This document shows, in pieces, positions 17,543 through 26,884 of a DNA stretch of 64,000 bases (position 1 is the stretch's first letter; each line of letters starts with the position of its first letter). The stretch is from JAIBJN01 sp963784175 (GTDB taxonomy: Bacteria > Actinomycetota > Thermoleophilia > Gaiellales > Gaiellaceae): NCBI GenBank assembly GCA_963784175.1, contig CAWAQJ010000004.1:50250-114249 (forward strand). The letters are read 5' to 3'. The translations under genes were made by a program, and so were the position numbers. The notes beneath the pieces are model-generated. The model searched no databases, had not been told where the DNA came from, and saw only the letters and a list, made by a program, of their open reading frames with translations.

Positions 17543-18928
17543 ATGGCGAAGACGGCGCCCACGTCGCTGGCCAAACGCTTTCCCGACCGGGACGACGTCG
17601 CGGCCGTCCGCACCGAGGCGGAGGCCCTCGAGGCCGGCGCCGAGAGCTCTGAGACGCGGCGGCTCGCCGGGAGAGTCCTCGGACGCCGCGGGCACGGGAA
17701 GCTCGTCTTCCTCGACCTCGCCGACCGCTCCGGGCAGATCCAGCTCCTCTGCTCCGCCGACCGCACGGGGCCGGTCGAGCTCGACCTCGGCGACGTCGTC
17801 GGCGCGATCGGCAAGGCAGCCAAGACCCGGCGCGGGGAGCCCTCGCTGGCCGTCGACGAGCTCGTGCTCCTGGCCAAGATCACGCGGCCGCTGCCCGACA
17901 CCTACCACGGGCTCGTGGACGCGGAGACGCGCTATCGCAAGCGCTACCTCGACCTGCTCGTCAACGAGGACACGCGACAGGCGTTCGTACTCAGGAGCCG
18001 GATGGTCTCCTCCATCCGCCGCCACCTCGACGAGGCCGGGTTCATCGAGGTGGAGACACCGGTCCTCCAGCCACGCTACGGCGGCGCGTTCGCCGACCCG
18101 TTCGTCACGCACTCGAACGAGCTCGACGCGGACCTCTACCTCCGCATCGCCACCGAGCTCTACCTCAAGCGCCTGATCGTCGGCGGGCTCGAGAAGGTCT
18201 ACGAGATCGGCAAGGACTTCCGCAACGAGGGCGTTTCCTACAAGCACCAGCCCGAGTTCACGATGCTCGAGTGGTACGAGGCGTTTGCCGACTACACCGA
18301 CACGATGACGCGCATCGAGCAGCTGGTGGCCGCCGCCGCCGTGGACACGGTCGGTACCACGGAGGTCGAGTTCCGCGGCCACCATGTGAATCTCGCCCCG
18401 CCGTGGCAGCGACTCAGGCTCGTCGACGCACTCGAGGAGCTGGGCCTGTGGACGCGCGACGAGGCCGACCTGCGCGCCCGCCTCGAGGAGCGCGGCGTGG
18501 ACACGTCCGCCGACCGCTCGTGGTCGCAGCTCGTCGACCATGCGCTCAGCCATTTCATCGAGCCGGAGCTGATCCAGCCCACGATCCTGCACGACTACCC
18601 GGTCGAGCTCTCGCCCTTCGCGCGCACGATGGACGACGACCAGTCGTTCACCGAGCGCTTCGAGTACTTCGCGGCCGGCATGGAGCTCGGGAACGCCTAC
18701 TCGGAGCTGAACGACCCGGACGAGCAGACCAGGCGCTTCGCCGAGCAGGCCGCGGAGATCGGAGGCGTCCAGGGCGACCCGGACTTCGTCGAGGCGCTCT
18801 CGTACGGGATGCCGCCCACCGGCGGGCTGGGGCTCGGCATCGACCGCCTGGCGATGCTCCTCACGGGGCGCGAGACGATCCGCGATGTGATCCTCTTTCC
18901 GGCCCTGAGGGCGCGCGAACAAGAATGA
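17543..18928 (+). CDS. lysS: Lysine--tRNA ligase, class II
   Basis: LysRS charges tRNA-Lys with lysine. The N-terminal OB-fold anticodon domain (about 40-135) contains GRVLGRRGHGKLVFLDLADR. Class II motif 1 is HLDEAGFIEVETPVLQP, motif 2 is YEIGKDFRNEGVSYKHQPEF and motif 3 is GGLGLGIDRLAMLLTG. The protein has 461 residues, shorter than the usual 490-510, with little N-terminal extension before the OB fold. The stop overlaps the start of the next glycosyltransferase gene (ATGA). Confidence 0.95.
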   Translation: MAKTAPTSLAKRFPDRDDVAAVRTEAEALEAGAESSETRRLAGRVLGRRGHGKLVFLDLADRSGQIQLLCSADRTGPVELDLGDVVGAIGKAAKTRRGEPSLAVDELVLLAKITRPLPDTYHGLVDAETRYRKRYLDLLVNEDTRQAFVLRSRMVSSIRRHLDEAGFIEVETPVLQPRYGGAFADPFVTHSNELDADLYLRIATELYLKRLIVGGLEKVYEIGKDFRNEGVSYKHQPEFTMLEWYEAFADYTDTMTRIEQLVAAAAVDTVGTTEVEFRGHHVNLAPPWQRLRLVDALEELGLWTRDEADLRARLEERGVDTSADRSWSQLVDHALSHFIEPELIQPTILHDYPVELSPFARTMDDDQSFTERFEYFAAGMELGNAYSELNDPDEQTRRFAEQAAEIGGVQGDPDFVEALSYGMPPTGGLGLGIDRLAMLLTGRETIRDVILFPALRAREQE

Positions 18929-19887
18929 GGGCCGCGGGCGACACCGAGCCCACGGTCTCGGTCGTCGTCCCGACGCTCGACCGGCCCGTCCGCACGGCCG
19001 CGGTCGTGAGGGCGATCCTCGCCGGGGAGGCCCTGCCGCTCGAAATCGTGGTCGTCGACCAGAGCGAGGACGATGCGACGAAGCGTGCGCTCGACCTGAT
19101 CGGGGACGAGCGGGTACGCCACGTGCCGCTCAGGCCACCGTCGACCTCCGCGGCGCGCAACGAAGGCGCCCGCCTGGCCCGCGGTGAGTACGTGGCCTTC
19201 CTGGACGACGACGTCGAGATCACGACGAGCTGGCTCGCGGCCCTCACCGCGGAGATCGGCAAGCTCGGCCGCCCCGACGCGCTCTTCGGCGAGGTGCACG
19301 CACCGGAGGGCTTCGCGCCCGACCGGACCCATCTGCCCGTCAGCGTCTTCCACGTCGAGGAGGCGCGCGTGTGGGAGAACGTCGTCCACCCGGCGCGCGT
19401 GGGCTACGCGGCCAACTTCGTCTGCCGCCGCGAGGTCTTCCAGGCCACCGGCGGCTTCGACACCCGGCTCGGCCCGGGCTCGCGCTTTCCGGGCGCAGAG
19501 GACATGGACCTCGGCTACCGCCTGCTCAAGTCGGGCTACCGGATCGCGTCCACGCCGGGATTCGAGATCGTCCACGAGCAGTGGCGCGAGCCGGACGACC
19601 TGCCGCGGCTCTTCTACGGCTACAACCTCGGCGGGGCCGCCTTCTGCGCGAAGCACCTGCGCTCGGGCGACCTGCGGCCCCTGCAGTTCCTGCTCGTGCA
19701 GATGGGCGGGGACGCTCGCATGGTTCTTAGCGCGGTGAAGCGGCGGTCGAGGGTGCGCGCGCGGGTGGCCGCCGCCCGCACGGCCGGGACGTGGAGCGGT
19801 CTGGCCCTCGGGCTCAGGAAGCTCGGCGGCGAGTCTGCGCCAGGCCCCGGTACTTCCCCAGAATCCCCGCCACCCGGCGGTAGTTGA
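18925..19887 (+). CDS. Glycosyltransferase family 2
   Basis: A 320-residue GT-A enzyme that transfers a sugar from a nucleotide-sugar during surface polysaccharide assembly. VSVVVPTLDRPVRTAAVV and EIVVVDQSEDDAT mark the nucleotide-binding half. The metal-binding DxD equivalent is AFLDDDVEI near residue 93. GGFDTRLGPGSRFPGAEDMDLGYRLL carries the conserved acidic catalytic region. The ATG overlaps the lysS stop. Its 3' end overlaps the convergent next gene by 74 bp, so the last 24 codons are antisense to that gene. Donor and acceptor are unknown. Confidence 0.85.
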   Translation: MRAAGDTEPTVSVVVPTLDRPVRTAAVVRAILAGEALPLEIVVVDQSEDDATKRALDLIGDERVRHVPLRPPSTSAARNEGARLARGEYVAFLDDDVEITTSWLAALTAEIGKLGRPDALFGEVHAPEGFAPDRTHLPVSVFHVEEARVWENVVHPARVGYAANFVCRREVFQATGGFDTRLGPGSRFPGAEDMDLGYRLLKSGYRIASTPGFEIVHEQWREPDDLPRLFYGYNLGGAAFCAKHLRSGDLRPLQFLLVQMGGDARMVLSAVKRRSRVRARVAAARTAGTWSGLALGLRKLGGESAPGPGTSPESPPPGGS

Positions 19888-20632
19888 GCCGGTGGAAGAG
19901 CGCCGAGTGGCGCTCGTCGGGCGGCGTCCACCACTCCTCGAGCGCGTCCCGCGCCCGGTAGGGCGGGAGCGGCGCGAACTCGGCGAGGCCGCGGGTCTCC
20001 AGCCGCTTGCGGCGGTACTGGAAGAGCGCGCCGCCGTCCCACTGGTGCGAGAGGTCGACCCAGAGCGCCGGGTCGTACGCGATCACGAAGCCGGCCTCGG
20101 TGACCCACATCGCCCACTCGCGGTCCTCGGAGCTCGTCAGCCCGGCGGCGAAGGGGTGCTGGCGCCAGAGCTCGGCGCGCCAGGAAGATGCGTGGTTGGA
20201 GAAGCCCCAGAGAAGGTGGGCCCGAACGTGCGCGGCGTCCTGGTAGAAGACCTCCTCGACGTTCGTCCCGTCGGGGAGCGTCTGGATCCCGTTCGTGGCG
20301 GCCACGTCCGCGCGCTCGTAGTGGCGGAGCGAGCGCTCGACCCAGTCGTCGCCCTCGGGTGCGCAGTGCGCGGAGAGCGAGAAGTGGAACGGCGCGAGGG
20401 CGACCTCGGCGCCGCTGTTCAGGCTGTAGCCGTAGGTGAAGCTCTCTGCCGGGATCTCGACCAGCCGGTCGCACCAGCGCCTCGCGATCTCGACCGTCCC
20501 GTCGTTGGAGCCCGAGTCGACGACGACGATCTCCACCGGGACGGTCTGACGCCGCAGCGACTTGAAGGTGCGCTCGATCCCGCGCGCCTCGTTCTTCGCG
20601 CGGACGATCACGCTTGCACGCGGCTCCGGCAT
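19814..20632 (-). CDS. Glycosyltransferase family 2
   Basis: A 272-residue GT2 protein: ASVIVRAKNEARGIERTFKSL and VEIVVVDSGSNDGTVEIARRW form the nucleotide-binding half, and TSSEDREWAMWVTEAGFVI the acidic catalytic region. The expected DxD is replaced by FSLSAHCAPEGDDWV, so the metal site is atypical, as in some GT2 members. It is the only minus-strand gene of the polysaccharide locus. A TATCCT hexamer lies 11 nt before its ATG, in the 25-bp gap it shares with the divergent flippase gene. Confidence 0.82.
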   Translation of the reverse strand: MPEPRASVIVRAKNEARGIERTFKSLRRQTVPVEIVVVDSGSNDGTVEIARRWCDRLVEIPAESFTYGYSLNSGAEVALAPFHFSLSAHCAPEGDDWVERSLRHYERADVAATNGIQTLPDGTNVEEVFYQDAAHVRAHLLWGFSNHASSWRAELWRQHPFAAGLTSSEDREWAMWVTEAGFVIAYDPALWVDLSHQWDGGALFQYRRKRLETRGLAEFAPLPPYRARDALEEWWTPPDERHSALFHRLNYRRVAGILGKYRGLAQTRRRAS

Positions 20633-20657
20633 GGGCTGAAGTCAGGATAGAACCGGC

Positions 20658-22118
20658 ATGGAAGAAAAGGCCATCCGCGGCATCCCCTGGACGTTCCTCA
20701 CGCTCGCGGGGAGCCGCTTCGTCCAGATCGCGGGGACCGTCGTCCTTGCGCGGCTGCTCGTGCCCGAGGACTTCGGCCTCGTCGCGCTCGCGCTCACGAT
20801 CTCCATCTTCCTGGGCCTCGTCGCGAGCCTGGGGCTCGGCGGCGTCTTCGTGGTCGAGCAGGACCTGAGCGAGCGGGAGAAGGGGACGTACCTGACGATG
20901 TTCCTGCTCATGGGGGCGGCATTCGCCGTCGTCATGGCCGCGCTCTCACCGCTCGCGGCGCGCTTCTTCCACGAGCCGCAGCTGGACGAGATCGTGCTGG
21001 CGCTCTCGGTGATGGTCTTCTTCAGCGGAGGCCTGAACTGGTTCTACGAGGCGCTCATGCAGCGGGAGCTCGAGTTCCGCAGCCGCTTCGTCGCCCAGAT
21101 GGTGCAGGCCTTCACCTACATGGGCATTGGAGTGCTCCTGGCGGCGCTCGGTGCCGGGGTGTGGAGCCTGGTCGCCGGCCAGATCGTGTCCGCGGCCGCT
21201 TACGCCGTCGCACTCCTGTGGCTGGCGCCGTACCGCGTGCGCCCCGCGTTCGACAGGGCCGCGGCCGCGCACGGCGTGCGAGAGGGGCAGGGCTTCCTCG
21301 TCCAGGTGGTGACGAGCTTCGCGGCCCAGAACGTCGACATCGTCGTCGTCGGCCGCGTGCTCGGTGCGGGCCGTCTGGGCTACTACTCCATGGCGCTGCG
21401 GCTCTCCGAGCTTCCGAACTGGGTGATCGCGGAGTCCGTCTCCAAGGTGACCTTCCCCGGCTTCGCCCGCATGCGCAGCCGCGGGGACGACGTGAGGCCG
21501 GCATTCCTCTCCGCCCTGAAGCTCGTCGCGTTCGCCACCTGCCCGTTCGGGATCGTCCTCTCTGGCGCGGCCGAGCCGATCACGCTCGTTGTCTTCGGCG
21601 AGAAGTGGGCCGGGATGATCGGCCCTCTGGGCGTGCTCGGCATCTGGGCCGCCGTCAAGCCCGTCCGCGGCACGATCGCGTGGTTCCTGAACTCGATCGG
21701 CCACCAGGCGCTGCTCGGACGGATCTCCCTGGCCATGCTTGTCCTGCTCATCCCGACCGTGTATGCGGCCGCGCGCTACGGCGGCGTGACGGACGTGGCA
21801 TGGGTGGTCCTCGGCGAGTCGGTCGTGGCCACCGCGGCCCTCGCCTGGTTCGCGCGCACGCGCGCGACGGTGTCCATCGGGCTGCAGTGGCAGGCGCTCG
21901 CGTCGGTCTCCTTCGCGTGCCCCGTCGCCTGGGTCGCGTGCCGCGCCGTCGCCGAGGCGACCGGGGACGCAGTCGGCATCGTCCAGCTGGTCGCACCGCT
22001 TGCGGTCGGCCTCGGCGCCTACCTGGCCATGATCCTGCTCGTCGACCCGGGGCTCCCCCGCCATGCCCTGGGGCAGGCGCGGCGGATGGTCGGCTTGGCG
22101 GCTCTGGCCCCGTCGTGA
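20658..22118 (+). CDS. Polysaccharide flippase, MOP superfamily (WzxC-like)
   Basis: A 486-residue integral membrane protein with about 12-14 hydrophobic helices, resembling the oligosaccharide flippases that move undecaprenyl-linked repeat units across the membrane. The N-terminus GIPWTFLTLAGSRFVQIAGT and the segment LARLLVPEDFGLVALALTI are typical of the polysaccharide biosynthesis family; FWFYEALMQRELEFR-type loops separate the helix bundles. It lies in a co-directional chain with a GT2 gene, the chain-length kinase and the ligase-like gene, which supports a role in Wzx/Wzy-dependent export. Confidence 0.88.
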   Translation: MEEKAIRGIPWTFLTLAGSRFVQIAGTVVLARLLVPEDFGLVALALTISIFLGLVASLGLGGVFVVEQDLSEREKGTYLTMFLLMGAAFAVVMAALSPLAARFFHEPQLDEIVLALSVMVFFSGGLNWFYEALMQRELEFRSRFVAQMVQAFTYMGIGVLLAALGAGVWSLVAGQIVSAAAYAVALLWLAPYRVRPAFDRAAAAHGVREGQGFLVQVVTSFAAQNVDIVVVGRVLGAGRLGYYSMALRLSELPNWVIAESVSKVTFPGFARMRSRGDDVRPAFLSALKLVAFATCPFGIVLSGAAEPITLVVFGEKWAGMIGPLGVLGIWAAVKPVRGTIAWFLNSIGHQALLGRISLAMLVLLIPTVYAAARYGGVTDVAWVVLGESVVATAALAWFARTRATVSIGLQWQALASVSFACPVAWVACRAVAEATGDAVGIVQLVAPLAVGLGAYLAMILLVDPGLPRHALGQARRMVGLAALAPS

Positions 22119-22966
22119 GCCCGAAGCAGCCCGACGTCACGGTAATCGTCGTCGCCCACGACGTCCGCGACGAGGTCCTCGCCTGCCTCGCCTCCGTGGA
22201 CGAGCACGCAGCCCCGGTGAAGGCTGAGGTCATCCTCGTCGACAACGCCTCCCGCGACGGAACGGCGGAGGCGGTGGCGGAGGCCTTCCCCAAGGCGGAG
22301 GTGGTGACCCTGGCGGCGAACGTCGGCGTCGCCGCGCGCAACGCGGGGCTCCGGCGCGCCCGCGGACGCCTGCGGATGTTCCTCGACAGCGATGCGCGCC
22401 TGACGGCCGGCGCCCTCCCCGAGCTCGTCGGCTACCTGGACGCGAACGCGGAGGTCGGCCTCGTCGGCCCGAGGCTCGTGTCCGAGGACGGCACCCTCCA
22501 GCTCTCGGCCCGCCGGTTCCCGCACCCCCTCCTGCCGCTGATGCGCCGCCCTCCGCTAGGGAGGCTCTTCGAGGACAGCGCCCTGGTCCGCCGGCACCTG
22601 ATGGCCGACGAACGCCACGACCTGACGCGGGAGGTGGAGTACGTCCTCGGCGCCTGCCAGCTCTTCACGGCCGAGGCCCAGGCCGCTGCAGGGGAGATCG
22701 ACCCCTGGATCTTCTTCGGCCCCGACGACGTGGACTGGTGCCTGCGCATCCGCCGCTCGGGGCTCCGGGTCGTCTACCACCCGGCGGCCACCGTGGTGCA
22801 CGGTTACCGGCGGAGCTCCGCCGCGCGGCCGGGATCCCGCATCGCCCTACGCCACTTCGCCGCCTTCGCGCGCTTCCAGTGGGCCTGGCGCGGCCAGCGC
22901 GCCCGGCTCGTCCAAGAAGGGCACGAGATGGACGCCAGGGCTGGTCAATTCCAAGGCCCCGAGTAG
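22115..22966 (+). CDS. Glycosyltransferase family 2 (rhamnosyltransferase-like)
   Basis: A 283-residue GT2 enzyme. VTVIVVAHDVRDEVLACLASV and VILVDNASRDGTAEAVAEAF give the nucleotide-binding half, MFLDSDARLT the DxD site near residue 92, and WIFFGPDDVDWCLRIRRSG the catalytic acidic motif. The pattern resembles WbbL-type rhamnosyltransferases, but the sugar is not provable from sequence. The GTG start overlaps the flippase stop (GTGA), so translation is coupled. Confidence 0.87.
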   Translation: MSPKQPDVTVIVVAHDVRDEVLACLASVDEHAAPVKAEVILVDNASRDGTAEAVAEAFPKAEVVTLAANVGVAARNAGLRRARGRLRMFLDSDARLTAGALPELVGYLDANAEVGLVGPRLVSEDGTLQLSARRFPHPLLPLMRRPPLGRLFEDSALVRRHLMADERHDLTREVEYVLGACQLFTAEAQAAAGEIDPWIFFGPDDVDWCLRIRRSGLRVVYHPAATVVHGYRRSSAARPGSRIALRHFAAFARFQWAWRGQRARLVQEGHEMDARAGQFQGPE

Positions 22967-22983
22967 ACTGAGCAAGGCGTCAC

Positions 22984-24351
22984 TTGTCGGCGGATCAGCT
23001 CCTCATCACCCTCTGGAAGCGGAAGTGGATCGTCATTTTGACGGTCCTCATCGCGACCCTCGCCACCTACGTGGTGAGCCGCAGCCTGCCCAAGGTGTAC
23101 GAGGCCGAGGCGACCCTTTTCGTCGGCAACCAGAGCAACGCCGCCAACGACTTCGAGGCGATCCAGTCGGCCCAGGTCCTCGCGCGCACGTATGCGGAGC
23201 TCATCCAGAGCGAGAACGTCGCCGACCTCGTGGCCGAGGAGCTTCCCGGTGACGAGACGGCGGGAGAGCTGCTCGAGCGGATGTCCTTCAGCCCGATCTC
23301 CGACACGCAGCTTCTCGTGGTCGCCGCGGAGGGCGACAGCCCTGAGGAGGCGGCCGACCTCGCCAACACCTACGCGGAGACCTTCGCGCAGTACGCGGAC
23401 GACGAGCTGTCAGCGGAGACGAACGGGGAGGTCTCCGTGGCCGACCGCGCGCAGCCGCCGGCCGCGCCCGTGCGGCCGAGACCCACGCTCTACGCGGCGG
23501 TCATGTTCGTCTTTGCGCTCTTCCTCGGCGCCGGCCTTGCGCTCCTGCGCGACCGCATGGACACGCGCCTGGGCAGCGAGGACGACCTCGCCCGCGAGCT
23601 GAACGTGCCGGTGCTCGCGCGCGTGCCGAGCATCGCGCGGCGCAGGCTCTCGAGGAGCCGCGAGCAGCGCTTCCTGGAGGCCTTTCGCGTCTTGCGGACG
23701 AACATCGCCTTCCTCTCGCCCCAGGAGCCGCTCACCAGCGTCGTCGTGGCCAGTGCGGCCGCAGCCGAGGGCAAGTCCACGTGCTCGCTCGCGCTCGCCC
23801 GCGTGATGGCGGAGCAGGGACGCCGCGTGCTCGTCATCGAGGGCGATCTCCGCCGGCCCGCGCTCGCACGCATGTACGAGCTCTCCGACCCGGCGCTCAA
23901 GGGCTTCACGCACTACCTCGCGCTCGGCTGGCGCTTCGAGGAGGTCGTCCACGAGACGCCGGTCCCGAACGTCTACCTCATGCCCGCGGGCGCGGTGCCG
24001 CCGAACCCGTCGACGCTGCTCCGCCCCGACGCGCTCAAGCACCTGCTCGACGAGGCCTCCGAGTGGGCGGACTTCGTCATCGTCGACAGCCCGCCGCTCT
24101 CGGCCGGCGCCGACGCCACGATCCTCGCGCACGCCGTCGGCACGGTCATGTTCGTCGTCAACCACCGCCGCGGCTCGCGCGCCAAGGTGACCGCCGCCAT
24201 CCGTCAGCTTCGCCAGACGGACGCGCTCATCGCGGGCCTGATCGTCAACGAGGTCGCCGGCTCCGAGGACTACGACCACTACTACGGGGACGCCGTGCCC
24301 GGAGACGGAAGCGCACTCGACCCGCTGACGACCGCGCCGCCCCCCTCGTAG
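22984..24351 (+). CDS. Wzz/BY-kinase fusion: polysaccharide chain-length regulator and tyrosine autokinase
   Basis: A 455-residue protein that combines a Wzz-type membrane domain with a bacterial tyrosine kinase. TM1 (WIVILTVLIATLATYVVS) is near residue 15-32, an extracytoplasmic domain follows, and TM2 (LYAAVMFVFALFLGAGLALL) is near 165-185. The kinase part has SAAAAEGKSTCSLALA as Walker A, VLVIEGDLRRPALA as Walker A' and FVIVDSPPLS as Walker B. Two positions differ from the usual motifs: PGEGKST is AAEGKST, and the first Asp of DxDxR is Glu. A short Tyr cluster (EDYDHYYGD) near the C-terminus could be the autophosphorylation site. Starts with TTG. Confidence 0.87.
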   Translation: MSADQLLITLWKRKWIVILTVLIATLATYVVSRSLPKVYEAEATLFVGNQSNAANDFEAIQSAQVLARTYAELIQSENVADLVAEELPGDETAGELLERMSFSPISDTQLLVVAAEGDSPEEAADLANTYAETFAQYADDELSAETNGEVSVADRAQPPAAPVRPRPTLYAAVMFVFALFLGAGLALLRDRMDTRLGSEDDLARELNVPVLARVPSIARRRLSRSREQRFLEAFRVLRTNIAFLSPQEPLTSVVVASAAAAEGKSTCSLALARVMAEQGRRVLVIEGDLRRPALARMYELSDPALKGFTHYLALGWRFEEVVHETPVPNVYLMPAGAVPPNPSTLLRPDALKHLLDEASEWADFVIVDSPPLSAGADATILAHAVGTVMFVVNHRRGSRAKVTAAIRQLRQTDALIAGLIVNEVAGSEDYDHYYGDAVPGDGSALDPLTTAPPPS

Positions 24352-24353
24352 CG

Positions 24354-25772
24354 ATGGTCGGAGGTTCGGCACGGCCGGCCCTTCCCCAGTGGTCGGTAGC
24401 CGGAGCACTCCTCGCGGGAGCCGCCGCGGCGGCCGCCTTCGCGGGCGCCGTCTACGCGCTCGGCTCCTACCGCCTGGACGACCCGACCGTCCTGCCGATC
24501 GCGGCGGCCGGCCTCGTTGCGGTCGCGCTCGGGCTCTGGCGCCTCGAGTACGGCCTCGCGCTCCTGATCGTCCTGACCCCGTTCGCCGAGAACGCGCCGA
24601 TCGCGGAGCCGGGGGAGGCAAGGCTCAGGGTCGCGCTGGTGGCCTGGGCGATGGTGCTCGTGGCCATCCAGGCTGTCCGCTCGGTCGTCGCCGGCCAGAA
24701 GCTCGTCGCCCCGCCGGTCTTCGTCGGCGCCATGGCCTTCATGGGCGCGGCGCTCGCCGCCGTCCCGTTCGCGCAGGCCGAGGCGGCCGCCTCGGCGAAG
24801 TTCCTCCTCCTCGCCGGGTCGGTCTTCATCTACCTCCTGATCTCGCTCTTCCTGGACGACTGGCAGAAGCTGAAGCCGATCTTCGGCGCCCTCCTGCTCG
24901 TCGGCCTGATCGTGAGCGCCCACGCGCTCTGGCAGTACACGACCGGGGATCTCTCCCGCGTCGGCTTCGTCAGCTCGACCGGCGCTGTCGAGTACCGCGT
25001 GTCGTCGTTCTTCCCGCACCCGAACCAGCTCGCCGGCTTCGTCGTCCTCTTCGTCCCGCTCAGCGTCGGCCTCTACAGCGTGTTCGAGAGCAGGGTCGCC
25101 AAGGCCGGGTGCGTGCTGCTGCCGTTCCTCGCCCTGCCGGCGGCCATCCTCACGTACTCGCGCGGCGTCCTCGTCGCCCTCGTGGCGCTGATCCTCGTCC
25201 TTGCGCGGAGCAAGCGGGCCTGGCCGGCCATCGCGGCCGCCGCCGTGCTCGTCGTCCTGCTCGCGCCCGCTGCGTGGCACGACCGCGTCGCCGACGTCGG
25301 CCGCCTCGACCGGCCCGAGATCGCGACACGGCTCGACTTCTGGGACGCGGCGCTCTCGATGTTCCAGGAGAACCCGGCGCTCGGGGTCGGGCTGAACAGC
25401 TTCGACGTCGCCTACGTCGACCTCGAGCAGACGGGGCGGAGCTTCCTGCCCGGGAGCGGCCTGGCCCCGCCCGAGACGGCGCACAACCTCTACCTGAACA
25501 CGCTCGCCGAGCAGGGCCTGATCGGGATCGCGGCGCTCTTCCTTCTCATCCTCGCGGCGGGCCGCATGATCCTGACCCTCCGACGGTCGGCCGACCCGCG
25601 CATCCGCGGCTTCGGGCTGGGGCTTCTGGGAGCGGGGATCGCCCTGCTCGTCTCGAACCTCTTCGACGTGACCTTCGTGGACCCGAAGACCTCGATGCTC
25701 GCCTGGACGATCCTGGGTGTCGGCGCGGCGCTCCAGCGCATCGACCAGCGCACGGCGTCGCCAGTGGAGTGA
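24354..25772 (+). CDS. O-antigen ligase/polymerase-family membrane protein (Wzy-like)
   Basis: A 472-residue protein with about 11-12 hydrophobic helices and one larger outer loop, matching the Wzy_C/O-antigen ligase family. The diagnostic stretch is YRVSSFFPHPNQLAGFVVLF, where HPN is the conserved ligase motif. The loop before the last helices contains ENPALGVGLNSFDVAYVDL and PPETAHNLYLNTLAEQGL, again typical of the family. It probably polymerises repeat units or transfers the finished glycan. It starts 3 nt behind the kinase stop. A second family member lies at 29374-31356. Confidence 0.85.
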   Translation: MVGGSARPALPQWSVAGALLAGAAAAAAFAGAVYALGSYRLDDPTVLPIAAAGLVAVALGLWRLEYGLALLIVLTPFAENAPIAEPGEARLRVALVAWAMVLVAIQAVRSVVAGQKLVAPPVFVGAMAFMGAALAAVPFAQAEAAASAKFLLLAGSVFIYLLISLFLDDWQKLKPIFGALLLVGLIVSAHALWQYTTGDLSRVGFVSSTGAVEYRVSSFFPHPNQLAGFVVLFVPLSVGLYSVFESRVAKAGCVLLPFLALPAAILTYSRGVLVALVALILVLARSKRAWPAIAAAAVLVVLLAPAAWHDRVADVGRLDRPEIATRLDFWDAALSMFQENPALGVGLNSFDVAYVDLEQTGRSFLPGSGLAPPETAHNLYLNTLAEQGLIGIAALFLLILAAGRMILTLRRSADPRIRGFGLGLLGAGIALLVSNLFDVTFVDPKTSMLAWTILGVGAALQRIDQRTASPVE

Positions 25773-26884
25773 GGGGCGACCTCCTCTTCTACTCGGACTT
25801 TCCCTTCGGCTTCCACAACACCGAAGCCGAGGAGAAGATGAGCCGGTTCGCCGCGCGCGGCTGGAACGTCTCCTACGTCGAGCAGCTCGGGATCCGCAAC
25901 CCACGGCCCCGCCACGTCTTGCGGGCGCTCAAGCGGTCGAACGGGCCGGAGCGGGAGGCGCCGTTCGAGGTCGTCTCGCCCAAGCTCCTCGCACCGCGCC
26001 GGGCGCCTGTCGTCGGGTCGGTGAACCGGCGCTGGCTCGGGCGGCAGCTTCGGCGCCACGTCTCGGACCCGGCGGAGGCCGTCCTGTGGATCCGCTTCCC
26101 GACGCCCGAGATCGTTCCGCTCGCGGTCGGGAGCCCGTGGCGCATCGTCGTGTACGAAGCGGTCGACGACCACGCCGCCGGCCCCGGCATGGACGACCGC
26201 CTGCGCGCCCTCTTCGCCGAGGCGGAGGAGCGACTGCTCGCCCGGGCCGACGTCGTCTTCGCGTGGTCCGAGCCGATCCGGGCCTCGCTCGCCGTGCGCC
26301 ACCCCAACGTGCACCTGGCGACGGCGGCGGTCGACCTCGAGGAGCTCGAGCCCGTGGCGCGGGTCGCGGGCCAGGATCGAACGGCTGTGTTCACCGGCGA
26401 GATGGGCTTCCGCTTCGACGAGCAGCTCGCGGCCGACGTCGCCGGGAAGCTCTCCGACTGGACCTTCCTCCTCGCCGGCCCCGCCGGGCCCGAGGCCGAG
26501 GAGGCCCTCGGAGGCCATCGCAACGTCGTGCTCACGGGCCGCTACGACCACCACGAGCTGCCGCGGCTCCTCGCGCGCGGCCGGGTGGCGCTCGTGCCGT
26601 ACCGGCAGAACGAGTTCACGGACACGCTGGTGCCGGTGAAGCTCGTCGAGTACCTCGCCGCAGGGAGGCCGGTCGTCTCGACGCCGATGCGCGCTGCCGA
26701 GGGCTTCGCCGACACCGTGTCGTTCGCGAGCGGGCCCGACGCATTCGCCGAGGCCGTCCGCTCGGTCGGAGAAGACTCCGAGGAGGCGCGGCGCCGGCGC
26801 GTCGAGCGCGTGCGCGCGTACTCGTGGGAGCGGAGGATCGACGAGATGGAGGCCGCGATCGAGGCCGCCGAGCAACATGGCTGA
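25769..26884 (+). CDS. Glycosyltransferase, GT-B fold (group 1/family 4-like)
   Basis: A 371-residue GT-B enzyme. The N-terminal half is divergent (DLLFYSDFPFGFHNTEAEEK). The C-terminal half has the family 4 pattern with TAVFTGEMGFRFDEQLAADV, NVVLTGRYDHHELPRLLAR, and the donor-binding LVPVKLVEYLAAGRPVVSTP near residue 290. Acceptor and sugar are unknown. The GTG start overlaps the stop of the ligase-like gene, and the 3' end overlaps the next GT2 gene by 8 bp, so these genes form one translationally coupled set. Confidence 0.84.
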   Translation: MRGDLLFYSDFPFGFHNTEAEEKMSRFAARGWNVSYVEQLGIRNPRPRHVLRALKRSNGPEREAPFEVVSPKLLAPRRAPVVGSVNRRWLGRQLRRHVSDPAEAVLWIRFPTPEIVPLAVGSPWRIVVYEAVDDHAAGPGMDDRLRALFAEAEERLLARADVVFAWSEPIRASLAVRHPNVHLATAAVDLEELEPVARVAGQDRTAVFTGEMGFRFDEQLAADVAGKLSDWTFLLAGPAGPEAEEALGGHRNVVLTGRYDHHELPRLLARGRVALVPYRQNEFTDTLVPVKLVEYLAAGRPVVSTPMRAAEGFADTVSFASGPDAFAEAVRSVGEDSEEARRRRVERVRAYSWERRIDEMEAAIEAAEQHG

